DNA of 17,297 bases from Candidatus Tectimicrobiota bacterium. GTDB lineage: Bacteria > JACPSX01. Positions 1 through 7,529 of this stretch are shown here, one piece after another. Every line of letters starts with the position of its first letter. Within the stretch, counting starts at the first letter, position 1. The stretch covers positions 1-17,297 of the forward strand of contig JACPSX010000207.1 of NCBI GenBank assembly GCA_016193065.1, in the 5' to 3' direction. The translations under genes and the position numbers were made by a program. The notes under the pieces were generated by a model. The model ran no database searches. It was not told where the DNA came from and was given only the letters and a program-made list of their open reading frames with translations.

Positions 1-12
1 ACTCACCTCTTT
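1..12 (-). promoter_or_regulatory. Possible ribosome binding site of a gene beyond the left edge
   Basis: Read on the minus strand, these bases include AGAGGTGA. This is a plausible Shine-Dalgarno sequence placed just after the stop codon of the CoA-transferase remnant. It suggests that another minus-strand gene of the same transcription unit begins immediately outside the window. The start codon itself is not visible, so this is only an indication. Confidence 0.35.
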
Positions 13-22
13 GGGACGGTTT

Positions 23-1181
23 TCAAATGACACCCGCTTGCTTGAGAATCGTCAGATCCTCGTGTCTGAGACCGAGCTCCCCTCCATAGATCTCAAGATT
101 GTGCTCTCCGATCCGCGGTGCCCTGCAGCGGGGAGTGAAACTGCCCTGCGTGAAAAGGGCCGCCGGCCCCGGATAAGTGATCTCGCGTCCCAGCTCGGGA
201 TGAGGGAGCGTCACCCAAAAGTTCCTGGCCGCCAGTTGGGGATCGTTGAAGATGTCCTCCGGGGTCTGGACCGGGTAGCCGAGCATGCTCCGTTCTATGA
301 CGCCCGCGAAGTATTCCGCTTTGGTCAAGGTCTTAAGAAACTCTCCGGCAGGCTTCTCGATGGCGTCGATCTGTTCCTGGGTCGCGGTCGCGATGTCGAA
401 CTTGTCCCAATCAATCTCCTTTAGGTGAGCGGGGGCCATCCCCTTGCTGTCCATCCATTTCACCATCTCCCGGTTCGTCTTGCCGGTGAGGGTCGTCCCG
501 GTTCAGGTCCCAGCAGGCCGGCGCGTGCGCCAGTGAGGAGAGGGTGCTCGCCTGGGCGGAAACATCCACGTGCTGGCCTTCGCCGCTCAGCTCGCGCTCA
601 TAGTGAGCCATCAGGGTCCCCGCTGCCGCGTGCATCCCGGTCCACATGGGCGATTGGGGCAGAGAAATCCTCAGGGGCGGTCCATTTCTTTCCCCCGACA
701 ACGACATGGCACCCGATGTGGCCATGATTTCGATGTCGTGAGCTTTATAACCGCTATAGGGTCCGGACTGGCCAAAAGGGGTAATGGAGGTAAGGACGAG
801 CCGGGGGGTTTCCTGCTTCAGGACCTCATAGCCGAGGCCCCAGCCTGCCAGCGTCCCCGGAGGGAAAGATTCAAGGACGAAATCCGCTTTTCTGACCAGT
901 CGCTTGAAAAGTTCCTGACCCGTTTTCTCAGTGATATTGAGCGTAATCCCCCGCTTGCTCGTATTGTACGCAAACCAGTAGAGGCTCTTTTCCGGATCGA
1001 GCACGCCGTCCACGAACGGCCCGATGCTCCGGGAAGGATCACCGCCGGGGGGCTCCACCTTGATCACATCGGCCCCCATATCCCCCAGAATCTTTCCGCA
1101 CAGAAAACCCAGGTCATCGGTGAGATCAAGAACCCGATAAGGAGCTAAGATCCCCTCGGGCTGGTTCGGAACCTTATCCAT
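23..1181 (-). pseudogene. Class III (CaiB/BaiF) CoA-transferase, broken by frameshift and probable internal deletion
   Basis: Family III CoA-transferases move CoA between acyl donors and carboxylic acids through an aspartyl-CoA thioester. The first part (1181 to about 498) shows the family N-terminus, VLDLTDDLGFLCGKILGDMG, then ADVIKVEPPGGD, and a candidate catalytic Asp149 in KAHDIEIMATSGAM. The C-terminal part (to 23) continues in another frame with EGMA-type sequence, HPELGREITYPG and a terminal IGEHNLEIYGGELGL. The frame changes just after WDLNR (about 497), where the correct continuation is TLTGKTNREMVKWMDSKGMA. From memory of relatives, some 40 residues including a WPCKDG-type motif normally lie between these two blocks, so an internal deletion is likely as well as the frame change. 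The joined product would be about 386 residues, against roughly 420 expected. The start at 1181 is chosen for its AGAGGAGAG sequence and the family N-terminus. An assembly error cannot be excluded. Confidence 0.8.
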
Positions 1182-1239
1182 CTCCTGGCTCTCCTCTGCC
1201 AGAATCCTTCCTGCCTGCGGCCGGAATGCCGGCACAAGA

Positions 1240-1267
1240 AAGAGGCAGGGCCCTCTCCCTGCCTCTT
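1240..1267 (-). terminator. Hairpin terminator after the ubiD-family gene
   Basis: An 11-bp perfect stem (1240-1250 pairing with 1257-1267, AAGAGGCAGGG/CCCTGCCTCTT) has a 6-nt loop. On the minus strand it is followed by TCTTGTG, and on the plus strand by TTCTTATC. It sits 24 nt past the UbiD stop codon and about 60 nt before the CoA-transferase start, so it should stop or attenuate transcription between the two genes. The T-tract is short, so termination may be partial. Confidence 0.65.
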
Positions 1268-1290
1268 TTCTTATCTGCTCTGAAATTCCA

Positions 1291-2844
1291 CTAGAATCCC
1301 GTCTTGGCCAGATACTTGCTGTATTCGGTCATCCCCTCTTTGGCCTTTTCAATCTGCTGCTTGCTGAACCACTTGTTCAGATCCACCGCATCGATGGGGT
1401 ACGGGGGCCTCTCAAAAGCATCCCTGTACTGGAACGGGACGGTGGCGTCGACAGCCATCCCGCCAGCGAAGCGGATGTTTGTCTGTGTCCAATCCCGGTC
1501 TCCCGCCGAGCTTCTCTCCGCGGGCTGGAAGGTCTGGCCAAATCCGCCCTGGCAAACCGCCTGGATGCTGAAAGGAGTCGTGCGCGTCACCAGAGCCCAC
1601 ATGACGTCCTCCACGTTGTAAATATCGATGTCCGTATCGACCGCAATGGTCATCCTCATTCCTAAGGAAGAGGAGAGAGCCGCGGAGAGAATGTTGCGCT
1701 GCAAGCCTTCGTCTCGCTGGCGCCTCTTCTTGATTTGGAAAATCGCTCCACCCCAATCGGTCATGGCCATAGGAATGTGGATATCCACACAGAGACCGGG
1801 GCTGATCCGGTCCGCAAGCTCCAAAAAGCAGGCTTCCCGCATCATCACATCGATGTAATGGTCGTCAAACCCGTGGACGATGAGCGGGTAATAGATCGGC
1901 TTCTCGGCCCTGTGAGTGATGGCAGTGACGACGAACTTATAGGTCCGGTAGGCCTTCCCCATATAGCCGGCCCACTCGGGATGGAACGGGAAGACCCCCT
2001 GCTTGCCGGTCCTTTCGGCCTCCTCGCTCTCCCAGACTTTCTGGGTCGTATCCAGATACCCCTCGATGACATACTCGGCCTGGGCAATCGAATAGGCATC
2101 CACGGTGCGAGCCTTGACAATCTCAATCGGAGAGCCCTGCATGGCTCCCGCCACACCCAGCTCATCCGAGCCCTTGTGCAGGATCATATAGAGGAACCCC
2201 GCTCCGGCCATCAAGGTGCAGGCAGGCGGAACCCCCATATTGATCGTCATGGGGATCGGCTCTTTGCGGTACCACTCGGTGGCGATCATATCCGTGTGGG
2301 AACCCGGAGAGATCTGGAAGCTGGAGAAATTGGGACCGCGGAAGTGCATGCGGTTGTAGCTGATGTGTGTCCCGCCCCAGAAGTATTTCCCCGTGACCAG
2401 GGTATTTCCCCCGCCCAGTGTGCGCCCGGGATCCTTCCTCGTGTGGGAGATCATCGGGATCACCTTCCAGGCATCTATATCCTTGTCGATGACCACTTCC
2501 TGGCAGGGGGCATCCTTGACCACTTTGGGAGGCAACGGGTGCCGCAAGGCCTCGACGCACTTGAACTTGAATTTCCTGGGATCCTCGACTCCGAATAGGC
2601 GGGACACCCGTTCTTCGTTGGCAAACAAGTTGGTGAACAAGCGGCCGTTCGGGTAACCTTTTACCTTTTGGAACAGAAGGGATTTTCCTCCGTCCAGATG
2701 CTTTTGAATCGCAGCCATCTCCAGGGCAGGATCAATCTCTACTTCCGTCTCTATCAGCTCGCCCGCATCCCGCAAATATTCAATGGTGCTCCGTAGCGAA
2801 GTGAAATCTTTCACCGCTACTGCGGTTCCGCCGTCTTTTGCCAT
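1291..2844 (-). CDS. UbiD-family decarboxylase/carboxylase (prenylated-FMN dependent)
   Basis: UbiD-family enzymes reversibly decarboxylate aromatic or unsaturated acids using prenylated FMN, which is made by UbiX from FMN and a dimethylallyl phosphate. The product is 517 residues, the usual family length. Visible family features are an N-terminal domain with GRLFTNLFANEERV; GGNTLVTGKYFWGGTH and YNRMHFRG (Arg165 in the place of the conserved cofactor-side Arg); MTINMGVPPACTLMAG; and AQAEYVIEG (Glu257, Glu261), where the acidic catalytic residues are expected. The start at 2844 is preceded by AAAGGAGGAG at ideal spacing; the longer reading from 2901 has no such site. The gene is downstream of a candidate promoter at 3043-3073 and upstream of a terminator and a broken CoA-transferase. 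That context suggests an aryl-CoA or aromatic acid substrate, but the substrate cannot be read from the sequence. No ubiX is in the window. Confidence 0.88.
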   Translation of the reverse strand: MAKDGGTAVAVKDFTSLRSTIEYLRDAGELIETEVEIDPALEMAAIQKHLDGGKSLLFQKVKGYPNGRLFTNLFANEERVSRLFGVEDPRKFKFKCVEALRHPLPPKVVKDAPCQEVVIDKDIDAWKVIPMISHTRKDPGRTLGGGNTLVTGKYFWGGTHISYNRMHFRGPNFSSFQISPGSHTDMIATEWYRKEPIPMTINMGVPPACTLMAGAGFLYMILHKGSDELGVAGAMQGSPIEIVKARTVDAYSIAQAEYVIEGYLDTTQKVWESEEAERTGKQGVFPFHPEWAGYMGKAYRTYKFVVTAITHRAEKPIYYPLIVHGFDDHYIDVMMREACFLELADRISPGLCVDIHIPMAMTDWGGAIFQIKKRRQRDEGLQRNILSAALSSSLGMRMTIAVDTDIDIYNVEDVMWALVTRTTPFSIQAVCQGGFGQTFQPAERSSAGDRDWTQTNIRFAGGMAVDATVPFQYRDAFERPPYPIDAVDLNKWFSKQQIEKAKEGMTEYSKYLAKTGF

Positions 2845-3042
2845 GTGATTCTCCTCCTTTAGGAAATCCCAATCCGGATATAACACAGCCAGGGGACTCA
2901 CGCAAAACCCGACCCCCCCGGGAAATTGTGCGCTTGGAACCGGGTTTGATGTTCGCAGGCTGAGTTCGGATTGCGGTAGTTTAGTCTACTTCTACTCCCT
3001 AACCCAGCGGAAGATCCCTGGCCTGAAGGTATTTGCCGAGCG

Positions 3043-3073
3043 ACTTTAACACGCAGCCCGACCCCCCTGTCAA
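3043..3073 (-). promoter_or_regulatory. Candidate sigma-70-like promoter for the ubiD-family gene
   Basis: On the minus strand a perfect TTGACA (3073-3068) is followed, 18-19 nt later, by TTAAAGT (3049-3043) as the -10. The spacing is slightly long and the -10 is weak, but the -35 is exact and lies between the FYDLN stop and the ubiD-family start. It would leave a leader of about 190 nt (2845-3036). That leader contains no ORF or obvious riboswitch; CAAACCCG/CGGGTTTG-like pairing near 2900-2950 is the only structure I noticed. Confidence 0.4.
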
Positions 3074-3100
3074 GCGCAAAAATTCACTCGCACGGACGAC

Positions 3101-3448
3101 TCACTCTTCGTCATCGTAAACTTCTTCTTCCTCCGGAAGAGGGCCCTCCAGATCTTCAATTGTTGCGCCTCCAAGATCTTCTTCGAGAAATTCCCCCTCC
3201 GCAAGGTCCGCTTCTTCTTCATATCCAATCTCATCGCCGGGAGGCGGGAGGACATCCAGTTCCTCTTCCTCGATCTCAACAGGTCTGCGGGCGCTGCGCG
3301 CGGCCGCCGCCTTCAATTCGTCATGGCGGGCCGACTTCTGGTTCGCGTTGCAGCGCGGGCAGACCGGTTCCGGGCGGCCGAGATCGTAAAACTTGCAGGC
3401 GCATTTAAAGCAGGTGTGTTTCTTGCCAAGTACCGGCTCTTTTGCCAT
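3101..3448 (-). CDS. FYDLN_acid family (TIGR02300-like) small zinc-ribbon protein with acidic tail
   Basis: The 115-residue product has an N-terminal zinc-ribbon-like block, with Cys13-x2-Cys16, Cys18 and Cys30-x2-Cys33 around the signature KFYDLGRPEPVCPRC. After a short basic linker (KAAAARSARR) the second half is very rich in Glu and Asp and ends EEEEVYDDEE. This is the diagnostic layout of the FYDLN_acid family, whose function is unknown. A soluble cytoplasmic role is inferred from the lack of a signal peptide or membrane segment. The start at 3448 (MAKEPVLGKKHTC) fits the family; a TTG nine bases upstream has a worse ribosome site. The gene has its own promoter (3494-3522), so it appears to be expressed independently of hyuAB upstream. 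Confidence 0.85.
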   Translation of the reverse strand: MAKEPVLGKKHTCFKCACKFYDLGRPEPVCPRCNANQKSARHDELKAAAARSARRPVEIEEEELDVLPPPGDEIGYEEEADLAEGEFLEEDLGGATIEDLEGPLPEEEEVYDDEE

Positions 3449-3493
3449 TCTTCCCAAACCTCACTGCTGGCATCCCAGCAAAAATGCAAGTCA

Positions 3494-3522
3494 CTTTTAG
3501 AGACCCTTTTCAAAAATGTCAA
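3494..3522 (-). promoter_or_regulatory. Sigma-70-like promoter of the FYDLN gene
   Basis: On the minus strand, TTGACA (3522-3517) is followed by a 17-nt spacer and TAAAAG (3499-3494). An A/T-rich stretch (TTTATAAAAAGC) lies just upstream like an UP element. The predicted start near 3487 gives a leader of about 40 nt ending at the ATG at 3448. The -35 match and the spacing are ideal. Confidence 0.65.
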
Positions 3523-3583
3523 CAGCTTTTTATAAACAATCTCTCAAAGGGTTACCCGCTGTCCGGCAGGGTCCTGGGGGAAT

Positions 3584-5194
3584 TTACGGGGCCCCGCCTG
3601 ATCCGCACCCACTTCGTGGGTACCCGCGCTTTGCGGGTGTCCCGTAGCCGCCCCCTCCCGGGGTAGAAATCGAGATTCGATCTCCCCTGGCGGTGCAAAA
3701 GGTCACTTTGCCGGGCAGGGGCTCCACTCTTCCTTCCCGGGTGAGAAGATTCTCCCCGGGTTTCCCGGGATACCCCCCCTGAAGTCCATAGGGGGCAAAC
3801 TTCCTGCGTTCCGAGAGAATGGACACTGTGGCCGGCGTCAAACACTCTATTTCCCGGATGATTCCGTCCCCGCCTCTCCGGCTCCCGGCCCCTCCGGACC
3901 CCCTCCGTAATCCGTACCGGAGCACCCGCAAGGGAAACGACAATTCCAAGGCTTCCACCGGAGTATTCATGGTATTCGTCATATGGGTGTGAACCCCATC
4001 CAGCCCGTCTCGATCCGGGCGGGCCCCCATTCCCCCAGCGATGGTCTCATAGTAGGTAAAAGGCTCTCCTGTCTGCGGGTCCACCCCTCCCACGACCAGG
4101 CTGCTCATGCTTCCGCAACTGGCGGCCGGTATGCGCTCCGCTATAGCCTGGGCCAGAGCCCCCAAAAGAACATCCACAATCCGCTGGGAAGTTTCGGTAT
4201 TACCGGCTCCCACGGCAGCCGGGTAGACCGCGTTGACGACCGACCCCCGGGGAGCCCGGATTTCGATCGGAGACAGGACACCTGAGTTACTCGGTAGACG
4301 TGGATCACTTAATGAACGAAAGACGTAGAAAACTGCTGCCACCGTGACCGCCAATACCGCATTGACCGGCCCCTGACACTGGGGATCAGAGCCCGTGAAA
4401 TCGACCGCGGCCTTCTCACCAGCAATGGTGATCTGGACGGCGATTCGAACGGGCTCCTCGGAAATCCCGTCATCGTCCAAATAATCAGTAAAGGAGTAAA
4501 CCCCGTCCGGAATCTCCCGGATCATGGCCCGGGTCATCCGTCCCGAATACTCGAGCAGAGAAACCATCGCCTCGCAGGTCAGCTCGACCCCTTCTTTACG
4601 GAGGAGTTCCGACAGCCGGCGTTGCCCGGTGTAATTCGCGGCCACCTGCGCCATCAAATCCCCCCGGCGCTCCTCCGGAGTCCGCACGTTGGCCAGGATC
4701 AGGCGCAGGAGATGCTCATCGACCTCCCCTGCGCGGCAGATCCGCAGGGGGGGCAACCGCAGCCCTTCCTGAAAGATTTCCCGGGCTGTGGACAGCGATC
4801 CGGGAGCCATGCCTCCCACATCAGCGTGATGGGCCCGGTTCGCGACAAACCCGACCAGCCGGTCTGCGGCGGCCGAAAAGACCGGAGCCACCAGGGTTAG
4901 ATCGGGGAGATGGGTGCCGCCGCGGTACGGATCGTTGAGCAGGACCATGTCCCCTGGTTCCCACGCGGGCATGGACTCCAGCGCGCTTTGTACGGACATC
5001 GGCATAGAACCCAGGTGCACGGGGAGATGGGAGGCCTGCTCCACCATGCGCCCCTGGGAGTCGAACAGGGCGCAAGAATAATCCCGCCGCTCCTTTATAT
5101 TCGGGGAAAACGCGCTGCGGCACAGGGCTACCCCCATCTCCTCAGCAATAGCGCTGAAGCGGTGCCGAAAAATTTCCAGCCTGACGGGATCCAT
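3584..5194 (-). CDS. hyuB: Hydantoinase/oxoprolinase B-type subunit (HyuB family)
   Basis: HyuB-type subunits pair with HyuA to open or carboxylate small substrates with ATP (N-methylhydantoin, 5-oxoproline, acetone and acetophenone carboxylases). The product is 536 residues, typical for HyuB. It shows the family start MDPVRLEIFRHRF, then DYSCALFDSQGRM (39-50), LPVHLGSMP (58-65), NDPYRGGTHLPDLT (87-100) and NRAHHADVGGMAPGS (119-133), and near the end a glycine-rich STPGGGGYG. The start at 5194 (ATG after GGAGAG) is preferred to the TTG at 5203. It follows hyuA by only 21 nt, so the two are surely cotranscribed. The last ~20 residues after GGGGYGTP are encoded by two palindromes and look like an acquired tail. 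No small third subunit of the acetone-carboxylase kind is adjacent, so a hydantoinase or oxoprolinase-like role is more likely; the substrate is unknown. Confidence 0.88.
   Translation of the reverse strand: MDPVRLEIFRHRFSAIAEEMGVALCRSAFSPNIKERRDYSCALFDSQGRMVEQASHLPVHLGSMPMSVQSALESMPAWEPGDMVLLNDPYRGGTHLPDLTLVAPVFSAAADRLVGFVANRAHHADVGGMAPGSLSTAREIFQEGLRLPPLRICRAGEVDEHLLRLILANVRTPEERRGDLMAQVAANYTGQRRLSELLRKEGVELTCEAMVSLLEYSGRMTRAMIREIPDGVYSFTDYLDDDGISEEPVRIAVQITIAGEKAAVDFTGSDPQCQGPVNAVLAVTVAAVFYVFRSLSDPRLPSNSGVLSPIEIRAPRGSVVNAVYPAAVGAGNTETSQRIVDVLLGALAQAIAERIPAASCGSMSSLVVGGVDPQTGEPFTYYETIAGGMGARPDRDGLDGVHTHMTNTMNTPVEALELSFPLRVLRYGLRRGSGGAGSRRGGDGIIREIECLTPATVSILSERRKFAPYGLQGGYPGKPGENLLTREGRVEPLPGKVTFCTARGDRISISTPGGGGYGTPAKRGYPRSGCGSGGAP
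3607..3640 (-). repeat. Double palindrome at the 3' end of hyuB
   Basis: Two adjoining hairpins lie inside the last codons of hyuB: ACCCAC-TTC-GTGGGT (3607-3621) and ACCCGC-GCTTT-GCGGGT (3622-3638). The second, read on the minus strand as ACACCCGCAAAGCG followed by CGGGTACCC, recurs almost unchanged at 7578-7598 in the non-coding region upstream of ispH. This points to a dispersed palindromic element that has landed in the end of the reading frame, or a terminator-like fold. Confidence 0.6.
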
Positions 5195-5215
5195 TCTCTC
5201 CAAACCCGCGCCTAT

Positions 5216-7189
5216 CTATAAACTCACCACGAGGTTGCCGTACTCGTCCACACAGGCCGAGAACCCGGGCGGGAGAAAAGTCGTGGCGCTAAACTCCACC
5301 ACCAGAGCAGGACCCGAGATCTCATGGCCCCATCTGAGTTTGTCCCGATCGAAGACCGCAGCCATAAATCGCTCCCCGCCGTAAACCAGATCCTGGCTGC
5401 AGGCGAGGGCCGAAGAGGAATCCGTTTCGCACCGTTCTCCCTTTGGCCAAACGGGCCTCGGAACCGTTCCAGAGGCCCTCACCCTCAGGTTCACCACCTC
5501 CACCGGACGCCGGGGATCCGAGTGCCCGTACGCCTGCCGGTGGGCCTGGTGGAAGTCGGCAAGGACTGTCGGGCCAAAGGGCAGCATCAGCTCATAGGAC
5601 TGCCCGGCATAGCGCAGATCCACAAAACATTCAAGGAGCCTGTTCTCAAAGGGGATTTCCTCCTCTGCCAGCTCCCGGTCCCCTTTTTCCAACAAGGGAG
5701 AAAACAGGCCGCCAATTTCCTCCAGGTCCCCCTCGCTTAGGGGCCTTAGAACCGAGAGCGAAGTGTCCCGGACCACGTCCGCCATGAGCATGCCCAGTGC
5801 AGAGAGAACTCCCGGGTACTTGGGGATCAAAACCCGCGGAATCGCCAGAAACCGGGCCAGCTCGCAGGCGTGCAGGCCCCCCGCTCCTCCAAAGCTCACC
5901 AGGGTAAACTCCTTGGGATCGTGCCCTTTCTCCACCGACCCGACCCGTATGGCACGCTCCATGGTGGCATTGGCGACCGCCAGGACCCCCTCGGCTGCCT
6001 GTAAAGGGGTCATGTGCAGCGCCTGAGCCAGCTCTTCAAATGGGGCTTCGAGGCGGGCCGGATACAAGGGGAACTGTCCGCCCAGCAAAGAATGACGAAA
6101 CAGCCGGCCCAACAGGAGATGGGCATCGGTCACCGTAAGACGGCAGCCGCGGCCATAACACACCGGCCCTGGATCAGCGCCTGCGCTTTCCGGCCCCACC
6201 GCCAGGCCGCCTGCCCGATCGACCCGCGCGATGGATCCACCTCCGGCCCCGACGCTGTGGATGGCGAGCATTGGCATGCGGACCGGATATCCGGCGATTT
6301 CCGCCTCGCTCGTGAAGGGAGCCTTTCCGGGACACAGTGAGACATCCGTGGAGGTGCCCCCCATATCAAAGGAAATGATCCGGTCAAATCCGGCCCTCCG
6401 GGCCACGGCCAGGGCTCCCACTACCCCGCCCGCCGGTCCCGAAAGCAGAGTATGAACTGGAGCTCTTTGCGCCGCCGCAAGGGACATGGAGCCCCCATTG
6501 GACTGCATGACCCGCAGACGACCGGGGGCGATCCCGTCCTCCAGGCGATCCAGGTAGCGGGCCATGACCGGCATCACGTATGCGTTCATGACCGTGGTCG
6601 AGCAACGCTCGTACTCCCGGTATTCGGGGACGACCTCGCTGGACGGGGAGCACGGGAAGCCTGCACCCCTCAGGAGTACAGCCACCCGGTTCTCATGCTC
6701 CGGGCGAAGGAAGGAAAAGAGCAAGCAGATCGCCACCGATTCCACCCCCTGCCGCCGCAGTTCTTCCACCAGATTCTGGACCTCCCGCGGATCCAACGGG
6801 GACAGAATTTCTCCCCGGGCCGAGACCCGTTCCCGGACCCCGAACCGGCGGCTGGCGGGCACCAAAACAGGACGCCGTTCCACGGAAAAGTTGTAGATTT
6901 CGCGCCGGATCTGGCGGCCAATCTCAAGCACGTCCTCGAAGCCGGCCGTCGTGATCAGTGCCGTACGTGCCCCTTTTCCTTCCAGCACTGCATTGGTGGC
7001 CACCGTAGAACCATGGACCCCGGACCAGGGAAGTTCTCCAACACATTTCCGGATCCCCTGCCCAATTGCCTCCTCGGGAGCCGACGGAGTCGAGGGAACT
7101 TTATGGATCCTCACGCTCCCGTCCGGGGCCAGGAAGACAAAGTCCGTAAAGGTCCCTCCCGTGTCAATCCCCGCCAGCAATCGTTCCAT
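5216..7189 (-). CDS. hyuA: Hydantoinase/oxoprolinase A-type subunit (HyuA family)
   Basis: HyuA is the ATP-binding subunit of hydantoinase, 5-oxoprolinase and acetone-carboxylase type enzymes; it phosphorylates or activates the substrate that HyuB then processes. The product is 657 residues, of normal length. It has the N-terminal phosphate-binding loop GIDTGGTFTDFVF (7-19), GSTVATNAVLEGKGA (60-74), a conserved QSNGGSMSL (229-237), LLSGPAGGVVGA (248-259), a second nucleotide-binding block SFDMGGTSTDVSL (273-285) and the following VGAGGGSIA and ESAGADPGPVCYG segments. The start at 7189 has AGGAG at 6-nt spacing. A promoter is visible at 7224-7251. hyuB follows after 21 nt, as is usual for this pair. 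No transporter or regulator adjoins it to indicate the substrate. Confidence 0.9.
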   Translation of the reverse strand: MERLLAGIDTGGTFTDFVFLAPDGSVRIHKVPSTPSAPEEAIGQGIRKCVGELPWSGVHGSTVATNAVLEGKGARTALITTAGFEDVLEIGRQIRREIYNFSVERRPVLVPASRRFGVRERVSARGEILSPLDPREVQNLVEELRRQGVESVAICLLFSFLRPEHENRVAVLLRGAGFPCSPSSEVVPEYREYERCSTTVMNAYVMPVMARYLDRLEDGIAPGRLRVMQSNGGSMSLAAAQRAPVHTLLSGPAGGVVGALAVARRAGFDRIISFDMGGTSTDVSLCPGKAPFTSEAEIAGYPVRMPMLAIHSVGAGGGSIARVDRAGGLAVGPESAGADPGPVCYGRGCRLTVTDAHLLLGRLFRHSLLGGQFPLYPARLEAPFEELAQALHMTPLQAAEGVLAVANATMERAIRVGSVEKGHDPKEFTLVSFGGAGGLHACELARFLAIPRVLIPKYPGVLSALGMLMADVVRDTSLSVLRPLSEGDLEEIGGLFSPLLEKGDRELAEEEIPFENRLLECFVDLRYAGQSYELMLPFGPTVLADFHQAHRQAYGHSDPRRPVEVVNLRVRASGTVPRPVWPKGERCETDSSSALACSQDLVYGGERFMAAVFDRDKLRWGHEISGPALVVEFSATTFLPPGFSACVDEYGNLVVSL

Positions 7190-7223
7190 TGCGCTCTCCT
7201 GCTTGACCGAATCCTCGCACGGT

Positions 7224-7251
7224 ATCTTAGGATCTGACCGCGCAAAGTCAA
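7224..7251 (-). promoter_or_regulatory. Sigma-70-like promoter of hyuAB
   Basis: On the minus strand, TTGACT (7251-7246), a 16-nt spacer and TAAGAT (7229-7224) precede hyuA. The predicted transcript starts near 7217 with a leader of about 28 nt. It fits the position of the first gene of the unit. Confidence 0.6.
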
Positions 7252-7270
7252 GCCGGGCTTAAAAGAGCGT

Positions 7271-7350
7271 TCAGTAATCAGCTACCAGCTGTCAGCCCGG
7301 GAAATTCAAGGCCTCCCAACCTCCTCCGGGTGTCAAGCTGATAGCTGAGT
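7271..7350. repeat. Inverted pair of AGCTGA-type repeats
   Basis: TCAGTAATCAGCTACCAGCT (from 7271) and CAAGCTGATAGCTGAGT (from 7334) are near reverse complements of each other (TGACAGCTGGTAGCTGAT against TGTCAAGCTGATAGCTGA). Related copies occur at about 7649-7662, 7801-7828, 9683-9715 and 17194-17221, always outside genes. They are degenerate, so recent movement is not implied. Confidence 0.5.
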
Positions 7351-7399
7351 CCGCCCACCCCCAGTTTGCCTAAGAATGAAGAATTGCTACCCCCATGAA

Positions 7400-7521
7400 C
7401 TCCTCGGGGTGCCCCCTTGGGCTCACGAAGCGCTTGCGATGAGACATTTGCCGGCTGAATCGAGAGAGGTGTTCGCCTCGCAACCGCTTAGATCGCCTGC
7501 GGGGGCAACCCCTCGGAGGAG
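7400..7521. repeat. Long imperfect inverted repeat, about 122 bp, non-coding
   Basis: The outer arms are CTCCTCGGGGTGCCCCC (7400-7416) and GGGGGCAACCCCTCGGAGGA (7501-7520), with a small bulge. Nested inside are AAGCGCTTGCGA (7428-7439) and TCGCAACCGCTT (7478-7489), which pair at 11 of 12 positions. The loop is about 7440-7477. The nested pairing implies one folded unit, either a MITE-like element or a structured RNA. Small ORFs crossing it on both strands show no recognisable protein and are treated as spurious. Confidence 0.55.
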
Positions 7522-7529
7522 AGAGCACC

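Noticed and set aside
1735-2598. 287-codon plus-strand frame opposite the UbiD gene
   Set aside because: The minus strand encodes a clear full-length UbiD with an ideal ribosome site; the antisense product resembles nothing.
3584-7189. hyuAB as acetone or acetophenone carboxylase
   Set aside because: No small third subunit or other carboxylase subunits adjoin; the general hydantoinase/oxoprolinase label is the safer one.
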